Assembly: GCA_039105265.1 (NCBI GenBank)
Contig: JAPFFF010000060.1
Span: forward strand, 620,001 to 684,000
DNA: 64,000 nt
From: Tritrichomonas musculus
Lineage: Eukaryota; Parabasalia; Tritrichomonadida; Tritrichomonadidae
Direction: 5' to 3'
Below are positions 9,230 to 19,246 of this stretch, piece by piece (the first letter of the stretch is position 1; each line of letters begins with the position of its first letter). The notes beneath the pieces are model-generated. The model ran no database searches. It was not told the DNA's origin and saw only the letters and a list, made by a program, of their open reading frames with translations. Both the position numbers and the translations under genes were made by a program.

Positions 9230-10315
9230 TACACTTTGGATAATGACTATGATAAAAAAGGGGAAAAAGTAGAAAACAGCTACATCAAGCAAATTTGTCT
9301 ACTTAGACCAAATTTAAGTTCATTTTCAAAATAATTTCTACTGACAAGAAAGAGAAGACAAATTTCCAAATTGTTTTCAACAGATTTTAGCAGTAAAAAT
9401 TCAAAGAAAACTGCAAAATGAGTCCAATTTACAAGGTGAAAAAAATAAAGCACGTCCATTCTTTATTCAATTTGTTGAACAAGTTGACATTGATTCAATT
9501 CCACTTCCAAAAAAGCCACTGTAATCCATTTTCTGCAAAGATTATTGGTGAAAATTCAATTGATATATGAGGACCTGGACGTGAATTGTTTTCTTATTTG
9601 GTCAAAGGATTAAATGACCCGAATTTGGGCATTTTCACTTTTAATCCAAATCGTCGTCATAAGAATAAAGAAACAAACCAAGAAGACCTGATTATTAATC
9701 GGTCAAATAAATTTTTGGATAATGAGTATTCAATTTTATTCAAAAAACGGTTTGTTTATGCCGGTGCTTTAATTGCATGTTGAATTGTTTCGAATCTTCC
9801 AAAGAAACTGAAACTATCTTCAATAATTTGGGATTATTTAGCACATGAAGAAGTTTCGATTGAAAGTGTATATGAAATCGACTCTGATTTCAAAATTCTT
9901 ATTCAAGATTGTGAAGAAATTCAAAAGAAGATTTCTTTTGATTTGACACAAAAAGAATTCGAAATTTTATATTTTTGCACAATTTTGAAATAAGTGATAG
10001 TTTCGATGAAAACATCGAATTGATTCCATCTGGCTCGAAAACAAGAGTTACTAGAGAAAATTTGCAGCAATTCATCGAATTTGCAAAATTCAAAAGACAA
10101 AATGAATTCTTTGATGAATTGAAGCAACTGAAAGAAGGATTTGATAAAAAAATATCCAATAAAAACATTGAATTCAAATCTTCATACAATGATGATAGAA
10201 AACAACAGATGTTTTGGAATGTTATTAAATTATTCAGTAAAAGAAAGAATGCTGTTTATTCGTTTCATTTCGGGAATTCAGGTTGAATTTGAATCAATAA
10301 AAGATAAAGAAGATT
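9230..10315 (+). pseudogene. HECT-type E3 ubiquitin ligase remnant
   Basis: Several forward frames together carry the order of a HECT domain. There is PFFIQFVEQVDIDSIPL near 9456, then NPFSAKIIGENSI, then GPGRELFSYLVKGLNDPNLG near 9571, which resembles the conserved GGPxREFFxLL...NPxxGLF of HECT N-lobes. Next is KRFVYAGALIAC, and near 10021 ELIPSGSKTRVTRENLQQFI, which matches the LIPGGxxxxVTxENxxEY of the C-lobe hinge region, followed by LKEGFD. Near 10210 FWNVIKLFSKRK matches the FWxVI..FS of the C-lobe. Stops at 9522-9524, just before 9571 and at 9781-9783, plus at least two frame changes, break it. The segment with the catalytic cysteine is absent. Family members move ubiquitin from E2 to substrate; this copy cannot. 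Confidence 0.75.
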
Positions 10316-10495
10316 AATCTAATATAAAATCCCTCAAAATTAGATTCTCTAATATTTATGACATCACTATGCATAGAAAACTTCATCAACGATCTTTCTG
10401 TAAATACTTATATTTCAGAACAAAACGATCAAATTTTGAAAACTCAATAAAGAAATAAGGCAAATTTGACTATTTTTTTTTTAAAATCGATAAGT

Positions 10496-12568
10496 ATGTT
10501 TTCGTTCGCTTTTGATAAACTTTCTTGTCAACCATCTAATTGGGAAATTGTGATAAACTCGTATACAATTAAATGTTCTCGAAAAAATGCACGATTAATC
10601 AGTCCCATAATTTCCAAATATATTTTAGAGCAAAAAACAGAAGATTCATATAAAATTTCTATAGGTGAATTTGAAAACCCACTTTTTTGTTCCGAATCCG
10701 ATTATAAATATTTCGATAATATTTTTAATCTGGTTCCAATCCAAATCGATAGTACAAACAAAGATGTTTTAAAGATTTTTGCCACAAAATTTGAAATCAA
10801 AGAACTTTCATCATTAATCGAGCTCTTTGAAAATTATGCAATACAAATATCATCTAATCAAACTTTCCAAGTACTAAGAGAAATATCTAATAAGCTAATA
10901 AATATAACAGAAGATGATTTTGAATCATTACTTCAAGATTTCCAAAATGTTGACAAAGATATATTATCACAAGAATTTGTTTACAATTTATTTTTGACAA
11001 TTTGTCTTGTCAGACCAACCAAAATTGAATTAATAATGAGTTTTTTACAAAAATTAGAAGAAATAACCAAAGGAGGCCAATTTGAATATTTCAAAAATTT
11101 AATTATTGCTGAATACAAAGAAAACGAAACGATAAATGAGGTTAAATTTTTAGTTTCATATCTATTTAGTCCTAAAAAATTAGAATCCATAGGTTATGGA
11201 AGTATTTCTAACCGTTATAATGAATTTTACAATAGATTTAGAAATAATATGAATAATTTGAATGGAATTATTCAAAAAGTGCAAGGAGAAGAGCTTGAAG
11301 AATACAAAAAGACAGGATATCATCCCTCAAAGATTTATCGAGCCATAAAAGATGACGATATTGATTTATTTATAGAACAAATTACATCAAAAGGAGGCGA
11401 AATAAATTTCAATGATGAAATTGTTCCTTTGCATTATGAAAGAAGTAAAGATATTGGTAAAGTTTATGACTATCTTGATTTGGCGTCTTTTTATGGTTCT
11501 GAGAAGATATTTAATTATATTTTATTAAACGTTGGCTCAAGTCTAAAGCTTGAAAATAGAGGTATCAATTTGGCTTTGATTGGAGGAAACATCTCAATTG
11601 TACAAAAATATTTTGAAAACGTTAAAATGAATGATCAGTTAATGACAAATTATCTTTTAACGACAATTAAATACCATCATAATGAAATTTTCGAATGGCT
11701 TTATGAAAATTTTGATCATCGTGATCTTAATGCATATCTCCTTATAAAGATTGCAATTCAATTTAGTAATTATGAAGCACTTTATTATATATTAACAAAT
11801 GGTTTAGATTATGTTTCTTTATTTGCATTGTCATTGATTTATAATCAATTTTATTTATCAGAACTTGCAATAAAGTTTCCTTATGAATTGAACTTTTCGT
11901 CAAAGATTATAAAAAATAAATGCTTTTATCCATTCTTATATAAATATAATGATGAACCTCCTCTTTTTATTGTTATATTCAAAAATCGACTTGATTTCGT
12001 CAAGTTGATTATTGAATCCCAAAAGTTTAAACCAAATGTTGTATTTGAAGGTAACAGTCCTCTTTATTTTGCTGTAATTCATAATAAAATTGATATAGTA
12101 AAGTTTTTTTTGAATGACAAAAGGTTTTTGAATAAGCAAGTTGTTAAAAAAATCAATCTATTTGAATATGCAATATGTCATGGATTTACAGAAATTGGTG
12201 AACTTTTATTAAATCATCCGAATATTGAAAAAATGTCCGAATATGTGCTTTCACTTATTCACATAATTAAAAAAGAAATGATTGATAAAGCTACACATTT
12301 CTCTATATATAATTTGGATTCAATTGACGAAATAAAAAACATTGTTAAGTTTTTCTTGAAAAAGTCTGATGATGATACTACTCAAAATAATAAAAATAAG
12401 ATAATTAAGCAAAATATTACATATTTTGCATGCATGTTAGCTAGATTTTCTGATGAAAAAGAATTTGAAGAGTTTCTTGATGATTACAAGATTAATATTA
12501 ATTCAACCGAAGAAAAAACAATTCTTTTTATATTTTTTTTTAAATGGAATTACTCTTTTATTATCTAG
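10496..12568 (+). CDS. BTB-like/DUF3447 ankyrin protein, N-terminal part of a frameshifted gene
   Basis: The frame is open from 10466, but ATG 10496 is the likelier start (FSFAFDKLSC...). The first 120 or so residues resemble the BTB/POZ-like start of trichomonad ankyrin proteins. A helical middle follows, then near 11340-11790 the DUF3447-type block (YLDLASFYGSEKIFNYIL, TTIKYHHNEIFEWLYEN), then ankyrin-like repeats (PLYFAVIHNKIDIVKFFL). The frame ends at 12566-12568 just after a 9-T run (12533-12541). The paralogous unit at 13284-13291 has 8 T, and with 8 T the protein would continue in the frame of the next feature. The gene is therefore frameshifted by one T, or the sequence has an error there. 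Likely cytoplasmic protein-protein interaction role; no membrane segment. Confidence 0.7.
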   Translation: MFSFAFDKLSCQPSNWEIVINSYTIKCSRKNARLISPIISKYILEQKTEDSYKISIGEFENPLFCSESDYKYFDNIFNLVPIQIDSTNKDVLKIFATKFEIKELSSLIELFENYAIQISSNQTFQVLREISNKLINITEDDFESLLQDFQNVDKDILSQEFVYNLFLTICLVRPTKIELIMSFLQKLEEITKGGQFEYFKNLIIAEYKENETINEVKFLVSYLFSPKKLESIGYGSISNRYNEFYNRFRNNMNNLNGIIQKVQGEELEEYKKTGYHPSKIYRAIKDDDIDLFIEQITSKGGEINFNDEIVPLHYERSKDIGKVYDYLDLASFYGSEKIFNYILLNVGSSLKLENRGINLALIGGNISIVQKYFENVKMNDQLMTNYLLTTIKYHHNEIFEWLYENFDHRDLNAYLLIKIAIQFSNYEALYYILTNGLDYVSLFALSLIYNQFYLSELAIKFPYELNFSSKIIKNKCFYPFLYKYNDEPPLFIVIFKNRLDFVKLIIESQKFKPNVVFEGNSPLYFAVIHNKIDIVKFFLNDKRFLNKQVVKKINLFEYAICHGFTEIGELLLNHPNIEKMSEYVLSLIHIIKKEMIDKATHFSIYNLDSIDEIKNIVKFFLKKSDDDTTQNNKNKIIKQNITYFACMLARFSDEKEFEEFLDDYKININSTEEKTILFIFFFKWNYSFII

Positions 12569-14068
12569 TATATATAATGATCATGATACATTAAAAGTTA
12601 TTTTAACAAAATATAAAGATGAAGTTGATATTAATTACATATCACCTGATAAAATTTATGCACTTCAGTTAATCTGTTCTATAAGGGAAGATCTCAAAGA
12701 AGGAAGTGAAATGCTTTTAGAAAATAAAAACTTAAAATATTCAGCAGAAAATTGTATCTCACCAATATACATTGCATTATATTGTAAAAATTATAAATTA
12801 GTTTTGAGATTTATCAAAGAGCCTCAATTAGATATAAATGCTCCTATAGATAAAGAACAAAGTTTGTTTACAACATTATTTAAACAAAAACTAAATAAAA
12901 GTCATTATGGTGGCATAGATATAAATAAATTTGTTCTATTTGTAAATAAAGCGATTGATGAATTGATGCGTCAATCTGATCTAAAAATTTTTGGAAATTA
13001 TGAATATTCTCATATCTCAATACATGATTCAATGTCTAAAAAAACAAAATATTATGATTGGATGAATAGCTTCTCTGATTATATTCAGAGTATATTTGAA
13101 TATTTAATGAGTTCATCAGAAGATGAAATCATTAATAAAAATAAAGAAAAAGCAATTGATGATAATAAAATTGCTTTGGCATGTTTTGCTGCTAAATATT
13201 TAGATGAATCGATACTTGGACAATTTCTTGATGATTATAAAATTGATATTAATTCAGTTGAAGAAAATACCATTTTATATATATTTTTTTTAAATGAAGC
13301 TACAATATTGATGTCAAGCGTCTTGAATTTTAAAAGCGATACGTTGAATTTTATTCTTACTAAATATAAAGATACGATTGATGTTAATCATAAAACATCA
13401 GAAAATGTTGCTGCAATTCATCTTCTTTGTATACATGATAATATATCCGAAAGCTTAATTAGAAAAGGTGAAAAAAAACTTTTGGAAATGGAAAATCTCG
13501 ATTTTAATGTGAGAAATAATGATTCTTACACACCAATTCAACTTGCTATATTAAATGATTATTATGATGTTATTTTTGAATTGTTAAATAAGCCACAAGT
13601 TGATGTAAACGTTCTTGATGACCAAAATAACAATCTTCTTCATTTGTGTTTCCTTGATAATTCAATTTATCGTCATTGTTGTTATTCAACTACATTTCTG
13701 AAAGTTTTAAGTGCCTTAATTGATAGGGAGATTGATATAATGGCAGTTAACAAATCAGTATTTATCTTTTTTTTATATTTAGGCTTGCCTTTAAAAAGAC
13801 AATTAATTTTATTGTAATTTTGTCTTTATAAATGTTGGCTTAAATATATTTTTTTATGAATAGAATTAACTAACATCTTTAGAAGAAAAATGTTATAAAT
13901 TTAGCAGTTTTGGCATATAATAATCATAATGTAATAACTGGTTCAATTTCATCTCTGGAAACCTTGGTTAAAAATATAAAAGTAGACAAGAAAAAAATTA
14001 AAAAGCTCATTCCACAAAATATCATTGATAGTAATGTATTTTTGGCAAATGAACTATCATCAAGTTAA
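12540..14068 (+). CDS. Ankyrin-repeat C-terminal part of the DUF3447 gene, with candidate intron
   Basis: This continues the previous gene after the T-run shift. It holds two copies of a long module of roughly 220 residues that begins around EFLDDYKININSTEE / QFLDDYKIDINSVEE (12470, 13215), then IFFLN, then ILTKYKD..., then ankyrin repeats (TPIQLAILNDYYDVIFELL). The continuous frame ends at 13817, but a further coding stretch (NVINLAVLAYNNHNVITG) runs in another frame from 13883 to TAA 14066-14068. Joining at 13757/13883 keeps the frame and restores an ankyrin repeat, which suggests an intron (separate entry). Otherwise the tail is broken. Function as a scaffold is inferred from the family. 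Confidence 0.6.
13758..13882 (+). other. Candidate spliceosomal intron (125 nt)
   Basis: GTATTT at 13758 begins the interval, ACTAAC lies at 13869-13874 and AG at 13881-13882. Trichomonad introns are known for a strongly conserved ACTAAC branch site close to the 3' AG and a GTAYGT donor; here the donor differs at its fifth base and the AC-to-AG spacing differs from the Trichomonas vaginalis consensus. Removal joins AAC AAA TCA to AAG AAA AAT GTT in phase 0 and yields a good ankyrin repeat. The interval contains in-frame stops if retained. Confidence 0.4.
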
Positions 14069-14528
14069 ATAAAAATAATTTTGATCATTCTTTTTTTTAT
14101 AATAAAAAGCAAACTGTATCATATTCATGATACTTAAATGCATGCAATATGATTCTGTTAATTAAATTTTTGGAGAAGAAACTGTTAAAAAAATATTTGT
14201 CAAAAAGTTTTAAACTTTGTTTTTTATTTTTCGCGTGTAAAAAATAAATCATTCAATATTTGAAATAAATTCTTAGAAACCGTAAGTTTACAGTCGAAAA
14301 TTAAAAAACAAAGTTTATAATTTAATGTAAACTTCATCATTATGAATACTAAAAGATATTTAATAATTTTAATTTGATCTTCTTTAATTTATATATATAA
14401 ATCAAAATTCTGATAATTATTAAAAAATACATTTCAATAATATATATTTACTATTTAAATAAAATGATATCCAGTTGATCATTTATATTTTTGTGCACTT
14501 TTATTAAAATTAAAAAAAAAAAAAATTA
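14069..14528. other. AT-rich intergenic region between convergent genes
   Basis: This lies between the 3' ends of the ankyrin gene (plus) and the LRR gene (minus). It contains A/T runs and no recognisable gene, terminator or repeat. Confidence 0.5.
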
Positions 14529-16193
14529 TTAAATTATCTTTACTTTAACATTTGAATTAATGTCAAACTTTTTTGTATCAATCAATGATGATGATGATGA
14601 TGATAATGTTATCTGAGACAAAGATGTGCATCCCATGAAAAGTCCATGGCCAGTTGAAACAACAGATGAAGGAATTTCAATTTCTTTCAATGATGAACAT
14701 TTGTAAAATGCGTATTTCTTGATTCTTTTCACAGATGAAGGAATTGTAAATTCTTTCAACGATATGCAATTGAAAAACGCCAATGAATTTATTATTTCAA
14801 GTGAAGAATAATCGTCAAATATCACTTTTATCAAAGATGTGCATTTTTCAAAGGCTTTGCTTCCAATGTTCATAATAGAAGAAGGAATTCTCATTTCAAC
14901 CAATGATTTGCAACGACTGAAGACACCGTTATTAATGGTATGCATTGAAGAAGGAATTGAAACTTCTTCCAATGAATAACAGTTAAGGAAAGCATTCTCA
15001 CCAATAAATGCGACTGTTGGAGGAATTGTCACTTTTTTCAATGAAGTGCAGTTTTTGAAAGCTCCTTTTTCAATTGAAGTTACAGATGAAGGAATTTGAA
15101 AAGTTGTCAAGGATGAACATTCAAAAAAGCAATGTTCAGGGATCACTTTCAATGATGCATTAATATTCAGATTTGCTAAAGATGAGCATCTTATAAATGC
15201 TCCTTTTTGAAAAATTGCTGTAGACACGGAATCATTAAAAACAACATCTTCTAAGTAAGTGTGCCTGGCGAATGAGAACTCATAAAATTTCACATTTTTT
15301 GAATTGAAAGTTATTTTCTTTAGTGATTTATAAACATTTAAATCAACTTGTCTTATTTCAACATCTGCACAATTGAATATCACGTTGCCTATATTGTAAC
15401 AACTTATTAGATAATCACAGTTTTTACAGAAGAAAAATCTATCTGTTTGACTCTTTGGAAAAGTAGATTGATTATCAAAGAACGATACAGTTTGTAAGTC
15501 ACAATGAGGATATAATTCTTCATATTTACTTTTAAATGAAGATGGATAATATATTCTTTTCAAATTACGACATTCATTGAAAATTTTTGTTAAGTTACCA
15601 TAATATGAATTAACAGTTACTTCTTCCAAAGAGCTGCAGCATAAAAAAGGAGAGTCATATATCATTGATGAAGGAATTGTTATTTGTTTCAATGACTTAC
15701 AATGTCCAAATGCTTGATTATGTATTTCCTTTAAAGATGATGGTAAAAGGAACTCAACATTTTTTAATTTTGTGCAATAGATAAAGGCATATTCTTCAAT
15801 AACTTCAAGACTTCTAGGAAATGAAATAGAAGTGAGATTACGACAATAGTAAAATGCATTTGCTTCGATTTTTGTCAATGAGTCTTGAATTGATGATGAA
15901 GAATAAAACGTAACTTGTTCTAAGGAGATGCAATCTTCAAATGCATATTCATGAATGATTTTTACTGATAAAGGAATTTCTATTTGCACCAATCTTCTGC
16001 AATTGCTAAAAGAATGATTGCCAATAAAGCTTACTGAAGGTGACAACTTAATTTGCTTCAAGTTGATGGATTTTTCAAATACATGATTGTCAATTCTCAG
16101 TTCTTTTTGTGATATTAAAAAATTAAAAACCTCTACACTACCTTTCTCAATAGCAAACCATGCAGGTGTTCTATAATTAATAAATATTTCTTT
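14529..16193 (-). CDS. Ankyrin-BspA-like LRR protein, C-terminal half of a split DUF3447-LRR gene
   Basis: The minus frame is open from 16193 to the TAA at 14529. Its first 45 or so residues read NYRTPAWFAIEKGSVEVFNF, an ankyrin repeat, with no ATG before them. They are followed by about 18 diverse BspA/TpLRR repeats (SFIGNHSFSNCRRLVQIEIP, SSVTSIEKGAFKNCTSLKKV and so on), with an interruption near 15280-15500 where a Cys-containing stretch (RFFFCKNCDYLI) replaces regular repeats. The repeats are well diverged, unlike the array at 6641, so this is an older solenoid. The absence of a start codon, the ankyrin opening and the position right after the DUF3447 gene at 16267 indicate that the two are halves of one ancestral gene, separated by a break between 16194 and about 16300. 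Confidence 0.75.
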   Translation of the reverse strand, partial: KEIFINYRTPAWFAIEKGSVEVFNFLISQKELRIDNHVFEKSINLKQIKLSPSVSFIGNHSFSNCRRLVQIEIPLSVKIIHEYAFEDCISLEQVTFYSSSSIQDSLTKIEANAFYYCRNLTSISFPRSLEVIEEYAFIYCTKLKNVEFLLPSSLKEIHNQAFGHCKSLKQITIPSSMIYDSPFLCCSSLEEVTVNSYYGNLTKIFNECRNLKRIYYPSSFKSKYEELYPHCDLQTVSFFDNQSTFPKSQTDRFFFCKNCDYLISCYNIGNVIFNCADVEIRQVDLNVYKSLKKITFNSKNVKFYEFSFARHTYLEDVVFNDSVSTAIFQKGAFIRCSSLANLNINASLKVIPEHCFFECSSLTTFQIPSSVTSIEKGAFKNCTSLKKVTIPPTVAFIGENAFLNCYSLEEVSIPSSMHTINNGVFSRCKSLVEMRIPSSIMNIGSKAFEKCTSLIKVIFDDYSSLEIINSLAFFNCISLKEFTIPSSVKRIKKYAFYKCSSLKEIEIPSSVVSTGHGLFMGCTSLSQITLSSSSSSLIDTKKFDINSNVKVKII

Positions 16194-16266
16194 TTAAACT
16201 TCATTAAAAAAGTTTAATTTTTGGAATTCCATTGAAAATCATGTCGCTTTAAATAGAATTTAAATA

Positions 16267-17397
16267 TTAATTTTTCAGAACAGAATAAAGCATAAAGATG
16301 ACTCCATTTTGTTCATTTATATTAATCACCTTTGCGTTTATATAAATTTCAACAAGTTTGTAATAATCATATTTACATAAATTGCAGAAGTCATCAATAT
16401 TTTTTTTAATAATTTGGCTTGGAAAGAACAAATAGTTTTGAAACTGATAAATGATAGAATTGCTCTTTTTCATTGACTTTTCATCAATGTAATTATTGAG
16501 AATATAAAGGGCAATATCATTGTGGTGACATTTAATTGCTTCATTAAAAACATCTTCATATTCATTGTCCCTGATTTGACATTTTTGTTCAACTATATGA
16601 ATCATCTGTGAATTAAAACTATGAATAGCGCAAAGCCACAAAGATTCATATATTTGTATTCCATTGACTTTTGAAAGTAAAAAAAGAAATATCTTTGTGG
16701 AACCATAAAAACAGGCATATTCAATAATTGACATTTTTTTCCTCATTAAAAAGTTGTTGGTCTCAAACATCGACCATTTAACTTCTGAAAAAGGAGTGAG
16801 AAAAGCCGTGTTATAATATTCTACAAATTCTTTTATTAAATCTTTTCGAATAAGTTCGGCTATAAAATTTTCATTTTCCCCTTTCTGGCGGTTTTTCTCA
16901 AAATTTAAAAAAATATTAGGATCATATTCCAAAAGTTTTTTTTCTATTCTCGCGATCCAGTATTCTCCTTTACCAAACATTTTTATTTCAGGATAGAAAA
17001 AAAGATTTTCTTCGTCATTGTTTCTAATACGATAAATAAAATCTTGATTAACACTCAATAAATTATTTCGGAAAAGAATGAGAAGCATCATTTTGTTATC
17101 TTTAAAAATATCATATATTCTTGAATTCGAAAGAATTTGTCTGATATCGTTTTTAAAATAATTTATAATTTGCTCGATTTTTTCAATAAAACCTTGTTGT
17201 CGGTGATGATAATATGTTACATTTGATATCAAATGGAGAAATTCTCTCAAATCATTACCATCTTCCATATTTAATTGCTTTCTAATTTCTTCAATTAATA
17301 GATTATAATCTTCACTTGCTTCTTCTTTATTTTCAACAAAATTGAGTAAAAGACTTTGAAGTTTTTTCTTTTGTTCAATATATTGTGCGTAATCCAT
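16267..17397 (-). CDS. DUF3447 ankyrin-type protein (N-terminal half of a split gene)
   Basis: The 376-residue frame starts MDYAQYIEQKKKLQSLLLNF, the characteristic opening of trichomonad ankyrin proteins. The region around residues 215-310 has the DUF3447 pattern: SIIEYACFYGSTKIF, SLWLCAIHSFNSQMIHIVE, EAIKCHHNDIALYILNN. The frame closes just as an ankyrin repeat begins (NINEQNG), and the matching remainder (TPAWFAIEKG) resumes about 130 bases later in another frame. No intron with a usable donor in the right phase was found, so I favour a small insertion/frameshift. The upstream DNA contains a block shared with the paralogue at 20431. Predicted cytosolic. Confidence 0.75.
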   Translation of the reverse strand: MDYAQYIEQKKKLQSLLLNFVENKEEASEDYNLLIEEIRKQLNMEDGNDLREFLHLISNVTYYHHRQQGFIEKIEQIINYFKNDIRQILSNSRIYDIFKDNKMMLLILFRNNLLSVNQDFIYRIRNNDEENLFFYPEIKMFGKGEYWIARIEKKLLEYDPNIFLNFEKNRQKGENENFIAELIRKDLIKEFVEYYNTAFLTPFSEVKWSMFETNNFLMRKKMSIIEYACFYGSTKIFLFLLSKVNGIQIYESLWLCAIHSFNSQMIHIVEQKCQIRDNEYEDVFNEAIKCHHNDIALYILNNYIDEKSMKKSNSIIYQFQNYLFFPSQIIKKNIDDFCNLCKYDYYKLVEIYINAKVININEQNGVIFMLYSVLKN

Positions 17398-17457
17398 TAT
17401 AAAAACAAAATTGAAATATTTTTCAGAGTTTATTTGTTCATTTATTTTAACAAAAGT

Positions 17458-17588
17458 TTAATATTATATCTAAATATTTTGGTCTGATACATGAAAAATT
17501 TGCAAAATATCCTTTTAATATATACAATTTATATTAATTATCAATCTTTTTTGACTCGCAATGTCCTTTTTTTAAATAAAATCTTTTA
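17458..17588 (+). repeat. Upstream repeat U, copy 1
   Basis: About 130 bp that aligns over its whole length with 20693-20822 (for example TTTTTTGACTC[GT]C, AATGTCC/AGTGTCC, CTAAATATTTTGG). Both copies lie on the same strand, upstream of a minus-strand DUF3447 gene, so they look like conserved 5' flanks of a duplicated locus. Confidence 0.75.
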
Positions 17589-17589
17589 G

Positions 17590-18200
17590 AGATTTAGACT
17601 TGTTATTCTCCTATTCTCGAGATCGATAATTGATTAACTTTTTGAAATCGATACATAAATATGCACAGATTCTCGATATCGATTTCAGAGATCGAGAATT
17701 TTTTTCTCAGCTTTTGATACCAGAATTTTCAATTAAACTTTTTGATAAATATATGATCGTGATTTAATCTCAAATATTTCATGTAAAAGAATGTATTTTT
17801 TGATTTTAATCTTAAAATAAACATAAATACATTCTATTATTTATTTTTGAATATTTTAAAATTACAAACACCAATTATAAAAAAAGATAAATCTGTTTGA
17901 GATCTCGAGATCTCGATAATAGATATCAAGTTTATAATGATTTTCATATCACATTTCATATCTAATATCTTGATAATCAGTAATTTCGATATCAAATTTT
18001 TAAACTGATAATCGAGTATCAGATGTAAAAAAGTGACGTTTTTGATCTATTCTCAAAATAACAAGTAAATAATTATTAATGATTGATTCTATTCATTTTA
18101 AATTTTGTATCACATTTCATACTTGATAATCGAATTCATCAATTAAAATTTCCAATCGATAACATTTTATTATCGATTATCTGAGTTAAAAAAAGTGACA
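17590..18200. repeat. AT-rich region with GATATCGAT/GATAATCG-rich repeats
   Basis: The stretch is packed with short palindromic words (CTCGAGATC, GATATCGAT, GATAATCG). A segment near 17950-18047 that begins TCACATTTCAT and ends AAAAAAGTGAC is repeated with divergence near 18111-18200. The part at 17879-17970 is copied at 40983-41078. No coding frame is recognisable. Confidence 0.6.
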
Positions 18201-19057
18201 AACCTGATAATTGATATCAGAATAACAAGCCTAGATGAACATTCAGAGAAAGCAGAATCTCCAATTGAAGTTACAGATGATGGAATTGATATTTGTTTTA
18301 ATGACGAACATTCAGAGAAAACATATTTTCCAATTGAAGTTACAGATGATGGAATTGATATTTGTGTTAATGACGAACATCCATTAAAAGAAAAATCTCC
18401 AATTGAAGTTACAGATGATGGAATTGATATTTGTGTTAATGACGAACATCCAGAGAAAGCAGAATATCCAATTGAAGTTACAGATGATGGAATTGATATT
18501 TGTGTTAATGATGAACATTCAGAAAAAATACATTTTCCAATTGAAGTTACAGATGATGGAATTGATATTTGTGTTAATGATGAACATCCTCTGAAAGTAT
18601 TATTCCCAATTGAGGTTACAGATGATGGAATTAATATTTGTGTTAATGATGAACATCTAGAGAAAGCAGAATCTCCAATTGAAGTTACAGATGATGGAAT
18701 TGATATTTGTTTTAATGACGAACATCCAGAGAAAGCAAAATCTCCAATTGAAGTTACAGATGATGGAATTGATATTTGTGTTAATGATGAACATTCAGAA
18801 AAAATACATTTTCCAATTGAAGTTACAGATGATGGAATTGATATTTGTGTTAATGATGAACATCCTCTGAAAGTACTATTCCCAATTGAAGTTACAGATG
18901 ATGGAATTGATATTTGTGTCAATGATGAACATCCATCGAAAGCAGAATCTCCAATTGAAGTTACAGATGATGGAATTGATATTTGTGTTAATTCGATATT
19001 TCCATTGAAAAAATTATCTGATATTTTTCTTCTTTTAATAACAAAAAATAAATAACT
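18170..19057 (-). CDS. BspA-like LRR protein, C-terminal part of a second DUF3447-ankyrin-LRR locus
   Basis: The minus frame is open from 19057 to TAA at 18170. From about 19010 it consists of around eleven near-identical 23-residue TpLRR repeats (SVTSIGxxxFxxCSSLTQISIPS). There is no ATG at the beginning; upstream in a different frame lie ankyrin-like codons (SALRKAASNNDIEVIYFLL at 19108-19052). The C-terminus leaves the repeat abruptly at about 18230 into low-complexity sequence, so the 3' end is truncated. The opposite strand is open for 286 codons across the array, a repeat artefact. The high similarity of repeats contrasts with the diverged LRRs of the sister locus at 14529. Confidence 0.65.
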   Translation of the reverse strand, partial: SYLFFVIKRRKISDNFFNGNIELTQISIPSSVTSIGDSAFDGCSSLTQISIPSSVTSIGNSTFRGCSSLTQISIPSSVTSIGKCIFSECSSLTQISIPSSVTSIGDFAFSGCSSLKQISIPSSVTSIGDSAFSRCSSLTQILIPSSVTSIGNNTFRGCSSLTQISIPSSVTSIGKCIFSECSSLTQISIPSSVTSIGYSAFSGCSSLTQISIPSSVTSIGDFSFNGCSSLTQISIPSSVTSIGKYVFSECSSLKQISIPSSVTSIGDSAFSECSSRLVILISIIRFVTFFNSDNR

Positions 19058-19176
19058 TCAATGTCATTATTGCTGGCTGCTTTTCGTAATGCTGATTGAT
19101 AAAAAAAAATATGTAAACATTGAAAAAAATTGATGTTAATGAATGCTATAAAAATATTCAATATTTGAAATATCAT
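18988..19176 (-). pseudogene. Ankyrin-repeat fragment linking DUF3447 and LRR parts
   Basis: The minus frame includes SALRKAASNNDIEVIYFLLL, a recognisable ankyrin repeat, before it closes at TAA 18988. It overlaps the LRR frame in another phase. Its position between the DUF3447 gene at 19247 and the LRR array matches the ankyrin junction of the 14529-17397 locus. Confidence 0.55.
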
Positions 19177-19246
19177 AAAATATTCATTTATCGAACAGAA
19201 TTAAAATGTTTTATGAAGTTATCTTATTGAATTGTGATTGCTGAAA

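Noticed and set aside
16194-16310. A spliceosomal intron joining DUF3447 to ankyrin-LRR
   Set aside because: The acceptor at ...TATAG would need a donor in phase 2, and no GT occurs in that phase; no ACTAAC branch site is present.
18195-19055. A 286-codon plus-strand frame with regular repeats (PIEVTDDGIDICVNDEHP)
   Set aside because: It is the exact antisense of the LRR array; the 69-bp unit is a multiple of three and lacks stops on the other strand, so it is open by repetition only.
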